Shown here piece by piece: positions 15,464 through 23,315 of a stretch of DNA of 25,253 nt. Numbering within the stretch: the first letter of the stretch is position 1; the number at the start of each line of letters is the position of its first letter. Origin of the DNA: an uncultured Treponema sp. (GTDB lineage: Bacteria > Spirochaetota > Spirochaetia > Treponematales > Treponemataceae). The position numbers were made by a program, and so were the translations under genes. The notes under the pieces are model-generated. The model made no database searches. It was not told the DNA's origin and saw only the letters and a list, made by a program, of their open reading frames with translations. Location of the stretch: contig CALBGU010000140.1 of assembly GCA_937893155.1 (NCBI GenBank), positions 1 to 25,253 of the forward strand. The letters run 5' to 3'.

Positions 15464-15877
15464 CTACTCTTCAAGCTCAACGCTTTCAACGCCTTCCGCG
15501 GAAATCTTTGAACCATACTTCAAAACACCCCAAATATGGTCGTTCTTATCCTCTGGAATGTTCAACACAACTTTGTAGAACGAGCCGTCTTTCTTGATAA
15601 CCGTAATGTACGGTGTGAGCTGACGTGGAAGAAATCGGACATTAAGCTGACACGGACGGTCTTTGAGCCACTGTTTTGGAACAACAACCTGACCGATTGC
15701 AAGCCCCGCTTTTGCGTACTTTACAACATAAGCGTCTTTTGTTTCCAAAATCCTGTAAATCACAGCACTCTTGTAAGAGTAAGCTGACTCATTGTCGCCA
15801 TGCTTCCAACTTGCCGTTGCAAAAGTCGGCAATACCATGCAAAGCGCAACCAACGCTGCCAATACGAACTTCTTCAT
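15464..15877 (-). CDS. Small secreted protein of unknown function
   Basis: The 137-residue product has a Sec signal peptide: MKKF, a hydrophobic core (VLAALVALCMVLPTF) and a likely cut after ATA at about residue 22. No lipobox is seen at the cleavage site, so it should be soluble in the periplasm or exported. The mature part is beta-rich and basic (VIYRILETKDAYVVKYAKAG, LTPYITVIKKDGSFYKVVLNI) and ends in an acidic tail (VESVELEE). The family is not recognised. AAGGAAGG precedes the ATG. It follows argF after 36 bp across a strong stem-loop and ends at its own terminator. Confidence 0.85.
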   Translation of the reverse strand: MKKFVLAALVALCMVLPTFATASWKHGDNESAYSYKSAVIYRILETKDAYVVKYAKAGLAIGQVVVPKQWLKDRPCQLNVRFLPRQLTPYITVIKKDGSFYKVVLNIPEDKNDHIWGVLKYGSKISAEGVESVELEE

Positions 15878-15898
15878 ATTTTCCTTCCTTGCGGTCTT

Positions 15899-15934
15899 AT
15901 AATGCTCATTGCGTTAAATCAACGCGAGCATTAT
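15899..15934 (-). promoter_or_regulatory. Long hairpin spanning the argF stop codon
   Basis: ATAATGCTC (15899-15907) pairs with GAGCATTAT (15926-15934), and inside it GCGTT (15911-15915) pairs with AACGC (15921-15925), with a 3-nt bulge. It covers the argF stop codon and part of the gap before the secreted-protein gene. No T-tract follows on either strand, so it looks more like an mRNA-stability or processing element than a terminator. Confidence 0.6.
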
Positions 15935-16870
15935 CGCCTTTATTGTATGCTTTCTGTTTTCAGCCTGCTCCCAGACCTTACTCTGAGACGACTCGAAAAC
16001 TTCTTCGGTAACTTCTTGACCTTTCACAGCTGGCAAGCAATGCAAAAATATGGTTTGAGCGTTGCCTGTCGAAGCCATCAAGTCTGAATTCACCTGAAAA
16101 GGGGAAAGCAGACGGGTGCGTTCATCCTTGAGCGCTTCTTCACCCATTGAAACCCATACATCAGTATACAAGCAATTCGCACCTTTTACAACAGAAATTT
16201 CATCAGAAATTGAAATCTTTGCACCAGATTTTTCAGAAAAAGGCTTACAAATATCCACTATTTCTTTATCAGGAAATAATTTCTGCGGACTAAAAATTGA
16301 AAAATCAATTCCGAGTTTTGATGAAATCAACATAAGACTTCGTGCCACATTATTGCGTCCGTCCCCGCAAAACGCCATTTTCAGCCCTTTAAGACTGCCG
16401 AATTGCTCTTTGAGCGTCATTACGTCCGCCAATGCTTGCGTGGGGTGAAACTCGTCGGTCAAGCCATTGATGACAGGAATACCCGAAAACTCGGCAAGTT
16501 CTTCGGCATGCTGCTGCTTAAAACCGCGGAACTCAATCGCACTAAACATTCTGCCCAAAACGCGCGCGGTATCCTTTACGCTCTCTTTTCCGCCAAGCTG
16601 AATGTCGTCGGTGGACATAAAAACAGGGTGTCCGCCCTCCTCGCCGAATGCTGTTTCAAACGACGAGCGGGTGCGCGTGCTGCGCTTCTCAAAAATCAGC
16701 GCGATTGTTTTTCCCAGAAAACGCTGGTGAATTTCGCCCGCGTGAGCCTGTTTTTTTACCAAAAATGCGTAATCAAGGATTTTCAAAATCTCCTCGGGAG
16801 TATAATCAATCCAATTCAAGAGCGACCGTCCCTTAAACGGTGTATCAAATTTTTCAGCAGCAATAGCCAT
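15914..16870 (-). CDS. argF: Ornithine carbamoyltransferase
   Basis: The enzyme joins carbamoyl phosphate and ornithine to citrulline, or runs in reverse in the arginine deiminase pathway. From the ATG at 16870 the 318-residue protein has the carbamoyl-phosphate loop STRTR (residues 64-68), DDIQLGGKESVKDTARVLGR, DEFHPTQALAD, FCGDGRNNVARSLM and the ornithine-side HCLPA. AGGAG lies seven bases before that ATG. A further 30 in-frame codons upstream run through the promoter and are rejected. No other arginine gene is in the window, so a biosynthetic versus catabolic (arcB) role cannot be decided. Confidence 0.93.
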   Translation of the reverse strand: MAIAAEKFDTPFKGRSLLNWIDYTPEEILKILDYAFLVKKQAHAGEIHQRFLGKTIALIFEKRSTRTRSSFETAFGEEGGHPVFMSTDDIQLGGKESVKDTARVLGRMFSAIEFRGFKQQHAEELAEFSGIPVINGLTDEFHPTQALADVMTLKEQFGSLKGLKMAFCGDGRNNVARSLMLISSKLGIDFSIFSPQKLFPDKEIVDICKPFSEKSGAKISISDEISVVKGANCLYTDVWVSMGEEALKDERTRLLSPFQVNSDLMASTGNAQTIFLHCLPAVKGQEVTEEVFESSQSKVWEQAENRKHTIKAIMLALI

Positions 16871-16877
16871 AATTTTT

Positions 16878-16882
16878 CTCCT
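16878..16882 (-). promoter_or_regulatory. Shine-Dalgarno deciding the argF start
   Basis: AGGAG on the minus strand is seven bases upstream of the ATG at 16870. The longer in-frame start at 16960 would lie upstream of the promoter elements. Confidence 0.7.
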
Positions 16883-16905
16883 GTGCGTGTAATCAGATAG
16901 ACGAT

Positions 16906-16934
16906 ATTGTATATTTTTGCAAGAATTATGTAAA
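16906..16934 (-). promoter_or_regulatory. Sigma-70-type promoter of argF
   Basis: The minus strand has TTTACA (16929-16934), a 17-bp spacer and TACAAT (16906-16911), each five of six to consensus. The leader would be about 30 nt. Confidence 0.75.
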
Positions 16935-16953
16935 GATGTGCAAAAATATGCAA
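16907..16953. promoter_or_regulatory. Two inverted copies of a 15-bp motif at the argF promoter (putative operator)
   Basis: TGCAAAAATATACAA occurs on the minus strand at 16907-16921 and TGCAAAAATATGCAA on the plus strand at 16939-16953, differing at one base. One overlaps the -10 and the other lies just upstream of the -35. Their centres are 32 bp apart, about three helical turns. The general shape (A/T core with TGCA arms) is loosely like ArgR boxes, but the regulator is not in the window. Confidence 0.55.
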
Positions 16954-17045
16954 AAATCATTTTTCCGATTCAATCCTCTGCGCCAATGCGCACCTAGCCC
17001 GCCGATGTGAGCAGGCATTTTTCTAGGAAGAAAGGGAACAACGAA

Positions 17046-19514
17046 TTACTTTTTGGAGAGGGTGTCGAGGAATTTTTTGGTGATTTCGGCGATTTCGGCA
17101 ATCGGGGCATACATACGGTACGTTTTCGGCACGCTTTTGGTGAAGATTTCGCCGTAGCGTTTTTCGACAATGCGTTTATCGAGCACCGTGATTGTGCCGC
17201 AATCGTCTCCGCGGCGCATAAGCCGACCGAATCCCTGCCGAAATTTGATGACTGCCTGAGGCACGCTCAAGTCCATAAACGCCGAGCCGCCGTTTTTTTC
17301 GGCAAGTTCTGCGCGCGCGGCAAAAACGGGGTCGTTCGGCACTGAAAACGGCAATTTGACGATGATAACCTGCGAAAGCGATTCTCCGGGCACGTCCACG
17401 CCTTCCCAAAAAGAATCGGTGGCAAAAAGCACGCTCGTTGCGTCGTTTTTGAACGTCTCAAGCAAGCGAAATCGGTCGTCGTCGCCCTGCTTCAAGAGCG
17501 TGATTGCGTGTTCGGCAAGGGAAGGCGACACGGCGACGGCGGTGCGGCGAAGTGCGTCGTACGCGGTAAAAAGCACAAGCGTTCTGCCCTCGGCGGCAAT
17601 GCACAAATCGCGGATTGCCTCTTCGGAATATCGCTGGAATTGCTCGGCTTCGGCAGAGAGCGGCATTGGAGCGTCAGACGGCACGGAAAACAGAACGCGC
17701 GTTTTGTACGGAAACGGCGATGAAAATTCGCCGAAGATAATTCGGTTTTCGGGCGAAAGCGACGCGCCCGTTCGAGAAGCCCAGAAATCGAACGAGCCTT
17801 GGATTTTTAGCGTGGCAGACACGCACACGACGCTTTCAAGGCTTGAAAACACGCCCTCGTGCATAGTCGGCGCAATGTTCAATGGCGTTTGAGAAAGCAC
17901 GACAAACGTGCTGTTTCCCTCAGGTCCGCTGCTGGCGGAAGTCGCTTTTTGCAGCCAAAACACGCTGTTTTCCTGTTCTTTCCACGCCAAAAATCCCTTG
18001 AGGATTTCCACAAATCCCGTTAAGCGATTGAGGACATTTTTTGTTTCCCACACGGCTTGGATTTCGTCGTCTTCGTCCTTAACGCCCTCGAGAATTTTTT
18101 TGACCGTCGATACAAAAGACAAAATCGCCTTTGAAAGCTCGTCGGCTTTTTTGAGAAATTGCGGCAAAAGATGTTCGCTTTGAGCGCACAAGCGGAGCGT
18201 CTGCTCTTTTTCGAGGAGCGGCAATGCGGCTGCGTCGAGCGCGTCTACGGCGGTCTTTACAGCGTCCACGGCGGCGGCGATGTCGTCCCGCGCATTTTCG
18301 GCAGTCGATAATGCCATCACGGTGAACAAAAATCCGCTTGCATGCCGTCTGCCTTCGCGATACAAAAGCGAAAGCTGCTTAAAGAGCGAAAAGCGCGTCA
18401 GACGACGGCTGAAAAAACTCGTTGCGCTTTCTTCAATGCCGTGCGCTTCGTCAAAAATAACGCGGGAATACGGCGGCAAAACGGCGGTTTCATCAAAGCC
18501 AATGCCCTCTTCGCGCGCGGCGATGTCGGCAAAGAAAAGATGGTTGTTCACAATGAGAATCTGCGCGTCGGCGGCTTCTTTTCGGATTTTTGCCACAAAA
18601 CAATCATCGCGGAACGGGCATTTTAGCCCCATACACGCATCTGATTCGGAGTTGACGCGACTCCACGTGCCGTCGGAAACGGGGACGATTAAGTCGGCGC
18701 GGTCGCCCGTTTCGGTGTTTTTTGACCATTTGTAAATCATTTCGACTTCGGCAATTTCGTCGTCAAAAAAATCGCGCTCGTCCATCGCGTCCGAAAGTCT
18801 GCGGCGGCACACATAATTCTGCCGTCCTTTCAGCAGCACGGATTTCACGGCTTTTTCTGCGATAACGCTCGCGGCAGGCACGTCCTTTTCGGCAAGTTGC
18901 TGCTGCAAGTTTATCGTCCCCGTGGAAATCACGACGCGCTCGCCGTTTTCGCTTGCCCACAAAATTGCAGGAATCAGATACGCAAAACTTTTTCCGACAC
19001 CCGTGCCCGCCTCAAAAATACCGATTTTGTTTTCGTTAAACGCTTTGCAAATGCTTTTGAGCAGTTTTATCTGGCTAGGACGCTCCTCAAAGTTCTTTTG
19101 TTTTTTGGCAAAATTGCCGTCTTTTGAAAGGAATTTTGCGGCGAAATCTGCGTCAATCGGAACGATTTTCTTTTTTTTCGGGATTTCCAGCACAGCATAC
19201 ACGTCGGTTGCGCTGTTATTGATGATGAAAAAGCCCTTCGCCGCACTGTTTGCCCTGCTTGCCACCGCCATATCTGCACTCGACGGCTTGAGATTTCCGC
19301 TCGGGTGATTGTGAATGAGCACATCGCACGCGCTTTCCGCCGCCGATTGCACAAGCACTTCGCTATCTGTGCCGCGAGCTGCCGCCTCCACGCTGACAAT
19401 CACGCCATCATCATCGGCATAGCCTGCAAAAAAAACTTCCGCGCCGCCCGCCTCTTCAATTTCATCGCGCAAAACCGAAATCGCCTCTGCGCTAAACCGT
19501 TTTTTTATATCCAT
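17046..19514 (-). CDS. dinG: DinG-family Fe-S DNA helicase with N-terminal RadC-like JAMM domain
   Basis: DinG is an XPD-like 5'-3' helicase that unwinds replication and repair intermediates. Residues 10-115 instead resemble RadC: a Glu at about 26, HNHPSG (H68, H70) and PSSAD, completing a JAMM metal set. The helicase follows: Walker A GTGVGKS (170-176), four Fe-S cysteines (C236, C294, C299, C305), a DEAH box (355-358), SFWEGVDVPGE and QGFGRLMRR. Total length is 822 residues. The ATG at 19514 is preferred over an in-frame TTG at 19535. It follows the HAD gene after 29 bp. A RadC domain fused to DinG is not the usual bacterial arrangement. Confidence 0.9.
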   Translation of the reverse strand: MDIKKRFSAEAISVLRDEIEEAGGAEVFFAGYADDDGVIVSVEAAARGTDSEVLVQSAAESACDVLIHNHPSGNLKPSSADMAVASRANSAAKGFFIINNSATDVYAVLEIPKKKKIVPIDADFAAKFLSKDGNFAKKQKNFEERPSQIKLLKSICKAFNENKIGIFEAGTGVGKSFAYLIPAILWASENGERVVISTGTINLQQQLAEKDVPAASVIAEKAVKSVLLKGRQNYVCRRRLSDAMDERDFFDDEIAEVEMIYKWSKNTETGDRADLIVPVSDGTWSRVNSESDACMGLKCPFRDDCFVAKIRKEAADAQILIVNNHLFFADIAAREEGIGFDETAVLPPYSRVIFDEAHGIEESATSFFSRRLTRFSLFKQLSLLYREGRRHASGFLFTVMALSTAENARDDIAAAVDAVKTAVDALDAAALPLLEKEQTLRLCAQSEHLLPQFLKKADELSKAILSFVSTVKKILEGVKDEDDEIQAVWETKNVLNRLTGFVEILKGFLAWKEQENSVFWLQKATSASSGPEGNSTFVVLSQTPLNIAPTMHEGVFSSLESVVCVSATLKIQGSFDFWASRTGASLSPENRIIFGEFSSPFPYKTRVLFSVPSDAPMPLSAEAEQFQRYSEEAIRDLCIAAEGRTLVLFTAYDALRRTAVAVSPSLAEHAITLLKQGDDDRFRLLETFKNDATSVLFATDSFWEGVDVPGESLSQVIIVKLPFSVPNDPVFAARAELAEKNGGSAFMDLSVPQAVIKFRQGFGRLMRRGDDCGTITVLDKRIVEKRYGEIFTKSVPKTYRMYAPIAEIAEITKKFLDTLSKK

Positions 19515-19543
19515 ATAGAATGCTCTTTTGCCCAAATCTATCT

Positions 19544-20353
19544 TTATTTATTGAGCACAAAACGCTCCACCGCAAGCGCAACGCCGTCGTTTTCGTTTGA
19601 AGCGGTTACATAATCAGCAATGCTCTTTACACGTTCAACCGCGTTTTCCATCGCTACCCCCGTGCCCGCCGCCTCGAGCATCGAAATATCATTGCAGCTG
19701 TCGCCGAACGCGATGATTTCCGCCGCGCTAATTTGAAGCATTTGAGCAAGGCGCAGAACGCTCTTTCCTTTGTCCACGCTCGGATTCATAAACTCCAAAA
19801 AGAACGGCTTGGAGGTCGTCATATACAACTCGTTTTTTATGATTGGCTTCCATTTTTCCTCTATTACTTTGATTTTTTCGGGACTTTGCAGCACGATGAC
19901 TTTGACCACATCGTTTTTAATATACGCCTTAAAATCGCTCGGCACGATGATGTTCATTCCCGTAATCTGCTTTTCGATGTCGGTGTATTCGTTCATCTCG
20001 CTCGCAATAATATCATCGCCGATGTATGTATGGATAAACGCACCTTCCGCCTTGCTCATCTCAAAGAGCTTATGCACCGCCTCTGCGCTCATTCCCGCCG
20101 AAAACAGCTCATTGCCATTTACGCAATCCGTGATTTTTGCGCCGTTAAACGACACGATAAATCCGCCGTGCTTTTCCAATTCCAGTTCTTTGGCAATCGG
20201 CTTCACCGCAAAATCGGGTCGTCCCGAAGAGAGCACGACTTTCACCCCAGCCGCCTGCGCTTCCAGCAGCGTTTTTTTTGTCCGCGCAGAAATCGTTCGG
20301 TCATTTTTCAGCAGCGTATCGTCCAAATCCAGCACAATCATTTTGTAGCCCAT
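19544..20353 (-). CDS. HAD-superfamily (Cof/IIB type) phosphatase
   Basis: Cof-type HAD enzymes dephosphorylate small metabolites such as sugar phosphates and flavin or pyridoxal phosphates. The 269-residue protein has the nucleophile motif DLDDTLL (residues 8-14), SSGR as motif II, a Lys-containing motif III (NPSVDKGKSVLRL) and GDSCNDISML as motif IV. A large cap lies between motifs II and III. The start at 20353 has GGGAG seven bases upstream and lies just below a good promoter. The longer in-frame start at 20428 would be upstream of that promoter. Substrate cannot be predicted. It is co-directional with dinG, 29 bp away. Confidence 0.9.
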   Translation of the reverse strand: MGYKMIVLDLDDTLLKNDRTISARTKKTLLEAQAAGVKVVLSSGRPDFAVKPIAKELELEKHGGFIVSFNGAKITDCVNGNELFSAGMSAEAVHKLFEMSKAEGAFIHTYIGDDIIASEMNEYTDIEKQITGMNIIVPSDFKAYIKNDVVKVIVLQSPEKIKVIEEKWKPIIKNELYMTTSKPFFLEFMNPSVDKGKSVLRLAQMLQISAAEIIAFGDSCNDISMLEAAGTGVAMENAVERVKSIADYVTASNENDGVALAVERFVLNK

Positions 20354-20378
20354 CTTTTTTCTCCCGTCTGTTTTGCAC

Positions 20379-20407
20379 ATTCTAGCGGATTTTCCCCCGC
20401 GTGTCGA
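20379..20407 (-). promoter_or_regulatory. Sigma-70-type promoter of the HAD-dinG unit
   Basis: The minus strand reads TCGACA (20402-20407), a 17-bp spacer and TAGAAT (20379-20384), both five of six to consensus. The predicted leader is about 18 nt and contains the GGGAG Shine-Dalgarno. Confidence 0.7.
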
Positions 20408-20504
20408 TACAAGCCGTTTTTTCAGCACTGCCTTATTCTTTTACAAAACAAAAAAATTTTCAAAAGCATAGAAAAAACTTTGTATCCGTGATACTATCCA
20501 CAAA

Positions 20505-22454
20505 ATGAACAAGATAATGATTTTTAACTATTGCTCTATCCCCATTTTTCTCATTATTTTGTGTACCACGTTTATCCGAAAAACCACAAAAAGCCTTCCC
20601 AATCGGCTTTTTATCCTCATCATCTGCGTGTCGATGTTTTCGGTATTCGTGGACTTGCTCGCGGACGGCTACAGCGGGAGCCTGCCTCTTTCAAGTGCAC
20701 AACTCGCCATTGTAACGATAGCAAATTATCTCTATTTTATCACCCGAAATGCGATTGCCCTGCTCTATTTGTTTTTTTTGTTTGCGCTAACCAGAACGGG
20801 ATTTCACCGTCAGTCAAAAGCGGCGAAAATTGCGCTCGCTCTGCCGTATCTTGCAGTGTTGCTAGTGCTTTTTACCAACCCGATTCATCACAAAGCATTT
20901 TTGGTAAACGCAGACACAGGATATGAGCGGCAGCCGCTTTTGGCGGTGTTTTATACCGCTTCGATTTTTTATTCGCTGTGGGGGTGCGCTCATCTGATTC
21001 ATTGCGCGCGGATTTTGCGCACGGGAAAATGGCTGGCGCTGATGTCGATGTATCTGCTGTCGTTTACAGGCATCTTGCTTCAGCTCTTTTTCCCCAATTT
21101 CTTGATTGAGATTTTTGCAACCGCCGTGGCATTTTTGCTCGTCGTGCTGCTCGTGTTGCGCCCCGAAGAAATCACCGATTCAAACGTCGGGCTGCCGAGT
21201 TGGAAAGCATATTGCGATGAGATTTTCAAAATTGTGAAACTGCGCCGCCCCGTGCAGATTAACGTGATGCGCTACATAAATGCTTCCCAAGTGCGCGATT
21301 ATTTGGGCGAACAGAGATTTTACGACTACATCAAATGCTGCGTGAAAACGCTCGAGGGCTATGAACACCGCGCAAAAATCATTGTGGATTTGTATTATGA
21401 AGCGCCGGGCACGTTCTATTTTATCAACACCGCGCCGCAGAATCGCCCGCTCGATTTCAACCGCATTTTCTCCGAAGCAACCGAAGAAATCCGCAGCGCT
21501 ACCAAAGACTTTGAGCAATTCGGTGTTCATCTCATTCCGAAAATGTGCATCATTTTGTATCCCGACGACATTGCGCGCGAAGAAGAAATTATCCAGCTCG
21601 GGCACACATTCCACGACCTGATGACAGAAAAGGAGCAGATTATCCGCGCCGCTGACCTCGTGGGCACACGCCGATACAATCTTGAAACGAACATCACCTC
21701 GATTTTGAGCCGCGCCATTACGGGAAGCAGTTTTGAGATGTATTATCAGCCGATTGTGCGCCTTCGCGATTGCAGATTCTGTGCGGCAGAAGCCCTCATT
21801 CGCTTAAACGACAGCACCTTCGGCAAAATCCCGCCGTCGTTTTTTATTCCGAACGCCGAAAAGAACGGGCTTATCGTGAGCATCGGCGATTTTGTCATCG
21901 AATCCGTCTATCGCTTTATTTCCACGCACAATATGAGCGAACTCGGGCTGGATTACATCGAAGTTAATCTGTCGATGGCGCAGATTTTTCAGAGCGATTT
22001 GCTTGAGAAAATCCACCGATTACAGCAAAAATACGGCGTGAACCCTGCGAACATCAATTTTGAAATCACCGAAACCTCTTACGGCGACATCAGCAACCTT
22101 GCCAGCGAAAACATCGCGCAGCTCGTCAGCGAAGGCTATTCGTTCTCGCTCGACGATTACGGCACGGGATATTCCAATATGCAGCGCATTGTCAAACTGC
22201 CGCTCTCGCTCGTGAAACTCGACAAAAGCCTGATTGACGAAATGGAAAACGAAGACGGAAAATCCGTCGTGAGAAACACCATCAAGATGATGCAGGACAT
22301 CAAAAAGCACGTGCTTGCCGAGGGCGTAGAAACAAAATCGCAGCTCGACGCACTCACGGCGATGGGCTGCGATTACATTCAGGGATTTTATTTTTCCCGT
22401 CCGCTCCCCGAAGACGAATTCGTCCATTTTCTTACATCAAAACTCCAGCACTGA
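20505..22454 (+). CDS. Multi-pass membrane protein with degenerate GGDEF and EAL c-di-GMP phosphodiesterase domain
   Basis: EAL domains cut c-di-GMP to pGpG. The 649 residues begin with about seven membrane helices (residues 5-220), like the 7TM sensor modules of some signalling proteins. A region of about 150 residues follows, starting DSNVGLPSWKAY; it looks like a GGDEF domain but lacks the GGDEF motif. The EAL domain starts near 405: AEALIRL (E429), EVNLS, FEITET, DDYGTGYSN (D550, D551), KLDKSL, AEGVET and QGFYFSRP. All the usual metal and catalytic positions appear present, so it should be active. No good Shine-Dalgarno precedes the ATG; another ATG lies four codons in. It diverges from the HAD gene. 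Confidence 0.9.
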   Translation: MNKIMIFNYCSIPIFLIILCTTFIRKTTKSLPNRLFILIICVSMFSVFVDLLADGYSGSLPLSSAQLAIVTIANYLYFITRNAIALLYLFFLFALTRTGFHRQSKAAKIALALPYLAVLLVLFTNPIHHKAFLVNADTGYERQPLLAVFYTASIFYSLWGCAHLIHCARILRTGKWLALMSMYLLSFTGILLQLFFPNFLIEIFATAVAFLLVVLLVLRPEEITDSNVGLPSWKAYCDEIFKIVKLRRPVQINVMRYINASQVRDYLGEQRFYDYIKCCVKTLEGYEHRAKIIVDLYYEAPGTFYFINTAPQNRPLDFNRIFSEATEEIRSATKDFEQFGVHLIPKMCIILYPDDIAREEEIIQLGHTFHDLMTEKEQIIRAADLVGTRRYNLETNITSILSRAITGSSFEMYYQPIVRLRDCRFCAAEALIRLNDSTFGKIPPSFFIPNAEKNGLIVSIGDFVIESVYRFISTHNMSELGLDYIEVNLSMAQIFQSDLLEKIHRLQQKYGVNPANINFEITETSYGDISNLASENIAQLVSEGYSFSLDDYGTGYSNMQRIVKLPLSLVKLDKSLIDEMENEDGKSVVRNTIKMMQDIKKHVLAEGVETKSQLDALTAMGCDYIQGFYFSRPLPEDEFVHFLTSKLQH

Positions 22455-23006
22455 CGCGATTTCCCACAAACCATTTTTCCGCTCAAAAATCGCAACGTTA
22501 TCCGCCTGAAATTCCGCCTGCAATCCTTGTTCGTTGAGCACGATGAGCGCTTTTTGCACCGCGCCTGAGGGTATATCGCGGTTTGCCACCGTGATATGCG
22601 GCGTGAACGCCCTCGCGTCTTTTTTGGTGCACCGCGGACACTCGGCGGTCAATGCCGAAAACACCGCGTCGCGCAATACCGTCCACTCAAGCGAGCACTT
22701 CACGCGGGCGAACACCGTGCGCTCGGCAAATGAGCCGTAGCCGTCAATGCGCGCCGTAAAGCGCAAGTCGCAAGCGCGCGGCAGCACACCGTTTTGCAAG
22801 GCGCGCTCAATGTCTGCCGTGCAAAATTCCTCGCTCAAGCGAAACGGCGGAATGAGCGTAACGTGAAGCGGTGTTTTGTGCCCGCTCTTGCACCCGAATG
22901 CGCCCGCCATATATCTGCGGCTTTCCTCAATGTCCGCTCTCAAATCGTCGCTCGGCAGCACGCCCAGAAAATGCGTCTGCTGAGGCTGTGTGTGTGTTTG
23001 TTTCAT
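22437..23006 (-). CDS. thpR: 2H phosphoesterase, ThpR/LigT-like RNA 2',3'-cyclic phosphodiesterase
   Basis: 2H enzymes open 2',3'-cyclic phosphates on RNA; bacterial ThpR members also ligate 2'-5' in vitro. The 189-residue protein has both HxTx motifs, LHVTLIPPF (about residues 47-55) and TPHITVAN (about 133-140), at the normal spacing. It begins MKQTHTQPQQTHFLGVLPS. The gene runs toward the EAL gene and overlaps its 3' end by 18 bp. No Shine-Dalgarno is seen, and the -10-like TGATAGAAT lies six bases before the ATG, so a leaderless transcript is possible. Physiological substrate is unknown. Confidence 0.85.
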   Translation of the reverse strand: MKQTHTQPQQTHFLGVLPSDDLRADIEESRRYMAGAFGCKSGHKTPLHVTLIPPFRLSEEFCTADIERALQNGVLPRACDLRFTARIDGYGSFAERTVFARVKCSLEWTVLRDAVFSALTAECPRCTKKDARAFTPHITVANRDIPSGAVQKALIVLNEQGLQAEFQADNVAIFERKNGLWEIASVLEF

Positions 23007-23012
23007 ACGTTC

Positions 23013-23021
23013 ATTCTATCA
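23013..23021 (-). promoter_or_regulatory. Extended -10 promoter candidate of the 2H phosphoesterase gene
   Basis: TGATAGAAT on the minus strand ends six bases before the ATG at 23006, which would place the transcription start at or next to the start codon. No well-spaced -35 was found. Confidence 0.4.
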
Positions 23022-23053
23022 CATTTTCGCATCTTCACGGCAAAAATACGCGT

Positions 23054-23278
23054 TATTAGTCAATAATTCATTCACCGACTGCTCGGACGTTCAATTATTG
23101 AACAATAATTCACTCACCGACTGCTTGGACAGTCAATTATTAACCAATAATTCCCTCACCGACTGCTTGGACAGCCAATTATTGACTAATAATTCCCTCA
23201 CCGACTGCTCGGACAGCCAATTATTGACTAATAATTCCCTCACCTACTCGTTGGACAGTCAATTATTGACTAATAATT
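23054..23278. repeat. Tandem array of a 42-bp repeat (five units plus a partial sixth)
   Basis: The marker AATAATT recurs at 23062, 23104, 23146, 23188, 23230 and 23272, exactly 42 bp apart. Each unit runs AATAATT, CCCTCACCGACTGCTCGGACAGCC (with changes) and AATTATTGACT. Units 3 and 4 differ at one base; the outer units are more diverged. Each junction makes a perfect 7-bp palindrome (AATTATT-GACT-AATAATT). Each unit also holds CCGA-CTGC-TCGG, with TTGG in some copies, which still pairs through G-U. The array lies between divergent genes and ends three bases before a -35 hexamer. One frame through it is open (14-residue repeat LLTNNSLTDCSDSQ), but it overlaps a real gene and is not called. 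Confidence 0.97.
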
Positions 23279-23281
23279 GCT

Positions 23282-23310
23282 TTGACAACACCAAAAATAA
23301 AGCATATAGT
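23282..23310 (+). promoter_or_regulatory. Near-consensus sigma-70 promoter directly after the repeat array
   Basis: TTGACA (23282-23287), a 17-bp spacer and TATAGT (23305-23310): a perfect -35, a five-of-six -10 and ideal spacing. It drives the gene at 23445 through a leader of about 128 nt. Confidence 0.85.
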
Positions 23311-23315
23311 ATCTC

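Noticed and set aside
16871..16960. Longer argF with 30 extra N-terminal residues
   Set aside because: The extension covers the promoter elements and Shine-Dalgarno and does not look like OTC sequence.
16991..17025. Terminator after dinG (CCTAG ... CTAGG with inner GCCTGC/GCGGGC)
   Set aside because: The stem is interrupted by a six-base bulge and no T-tract follows, so it cannot be called.
20354..20428. Longer HAD protein with 25 extra residues
   Set aside because: The start would lie upstream of the promoter at 20379-20407, and the family begins near MGYKMIVLDLDDT.
20482..20494. GTATC-CGT-GATAC palindrome just before the EAL gene
   Set aside because: A five-base arm is too short to claim an operator without a second copy.
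23062..23278. CRISPR array
   Set aside because: The 42-bp units are contiguous direct repeats with no unique spacers, and no cas gene is present.
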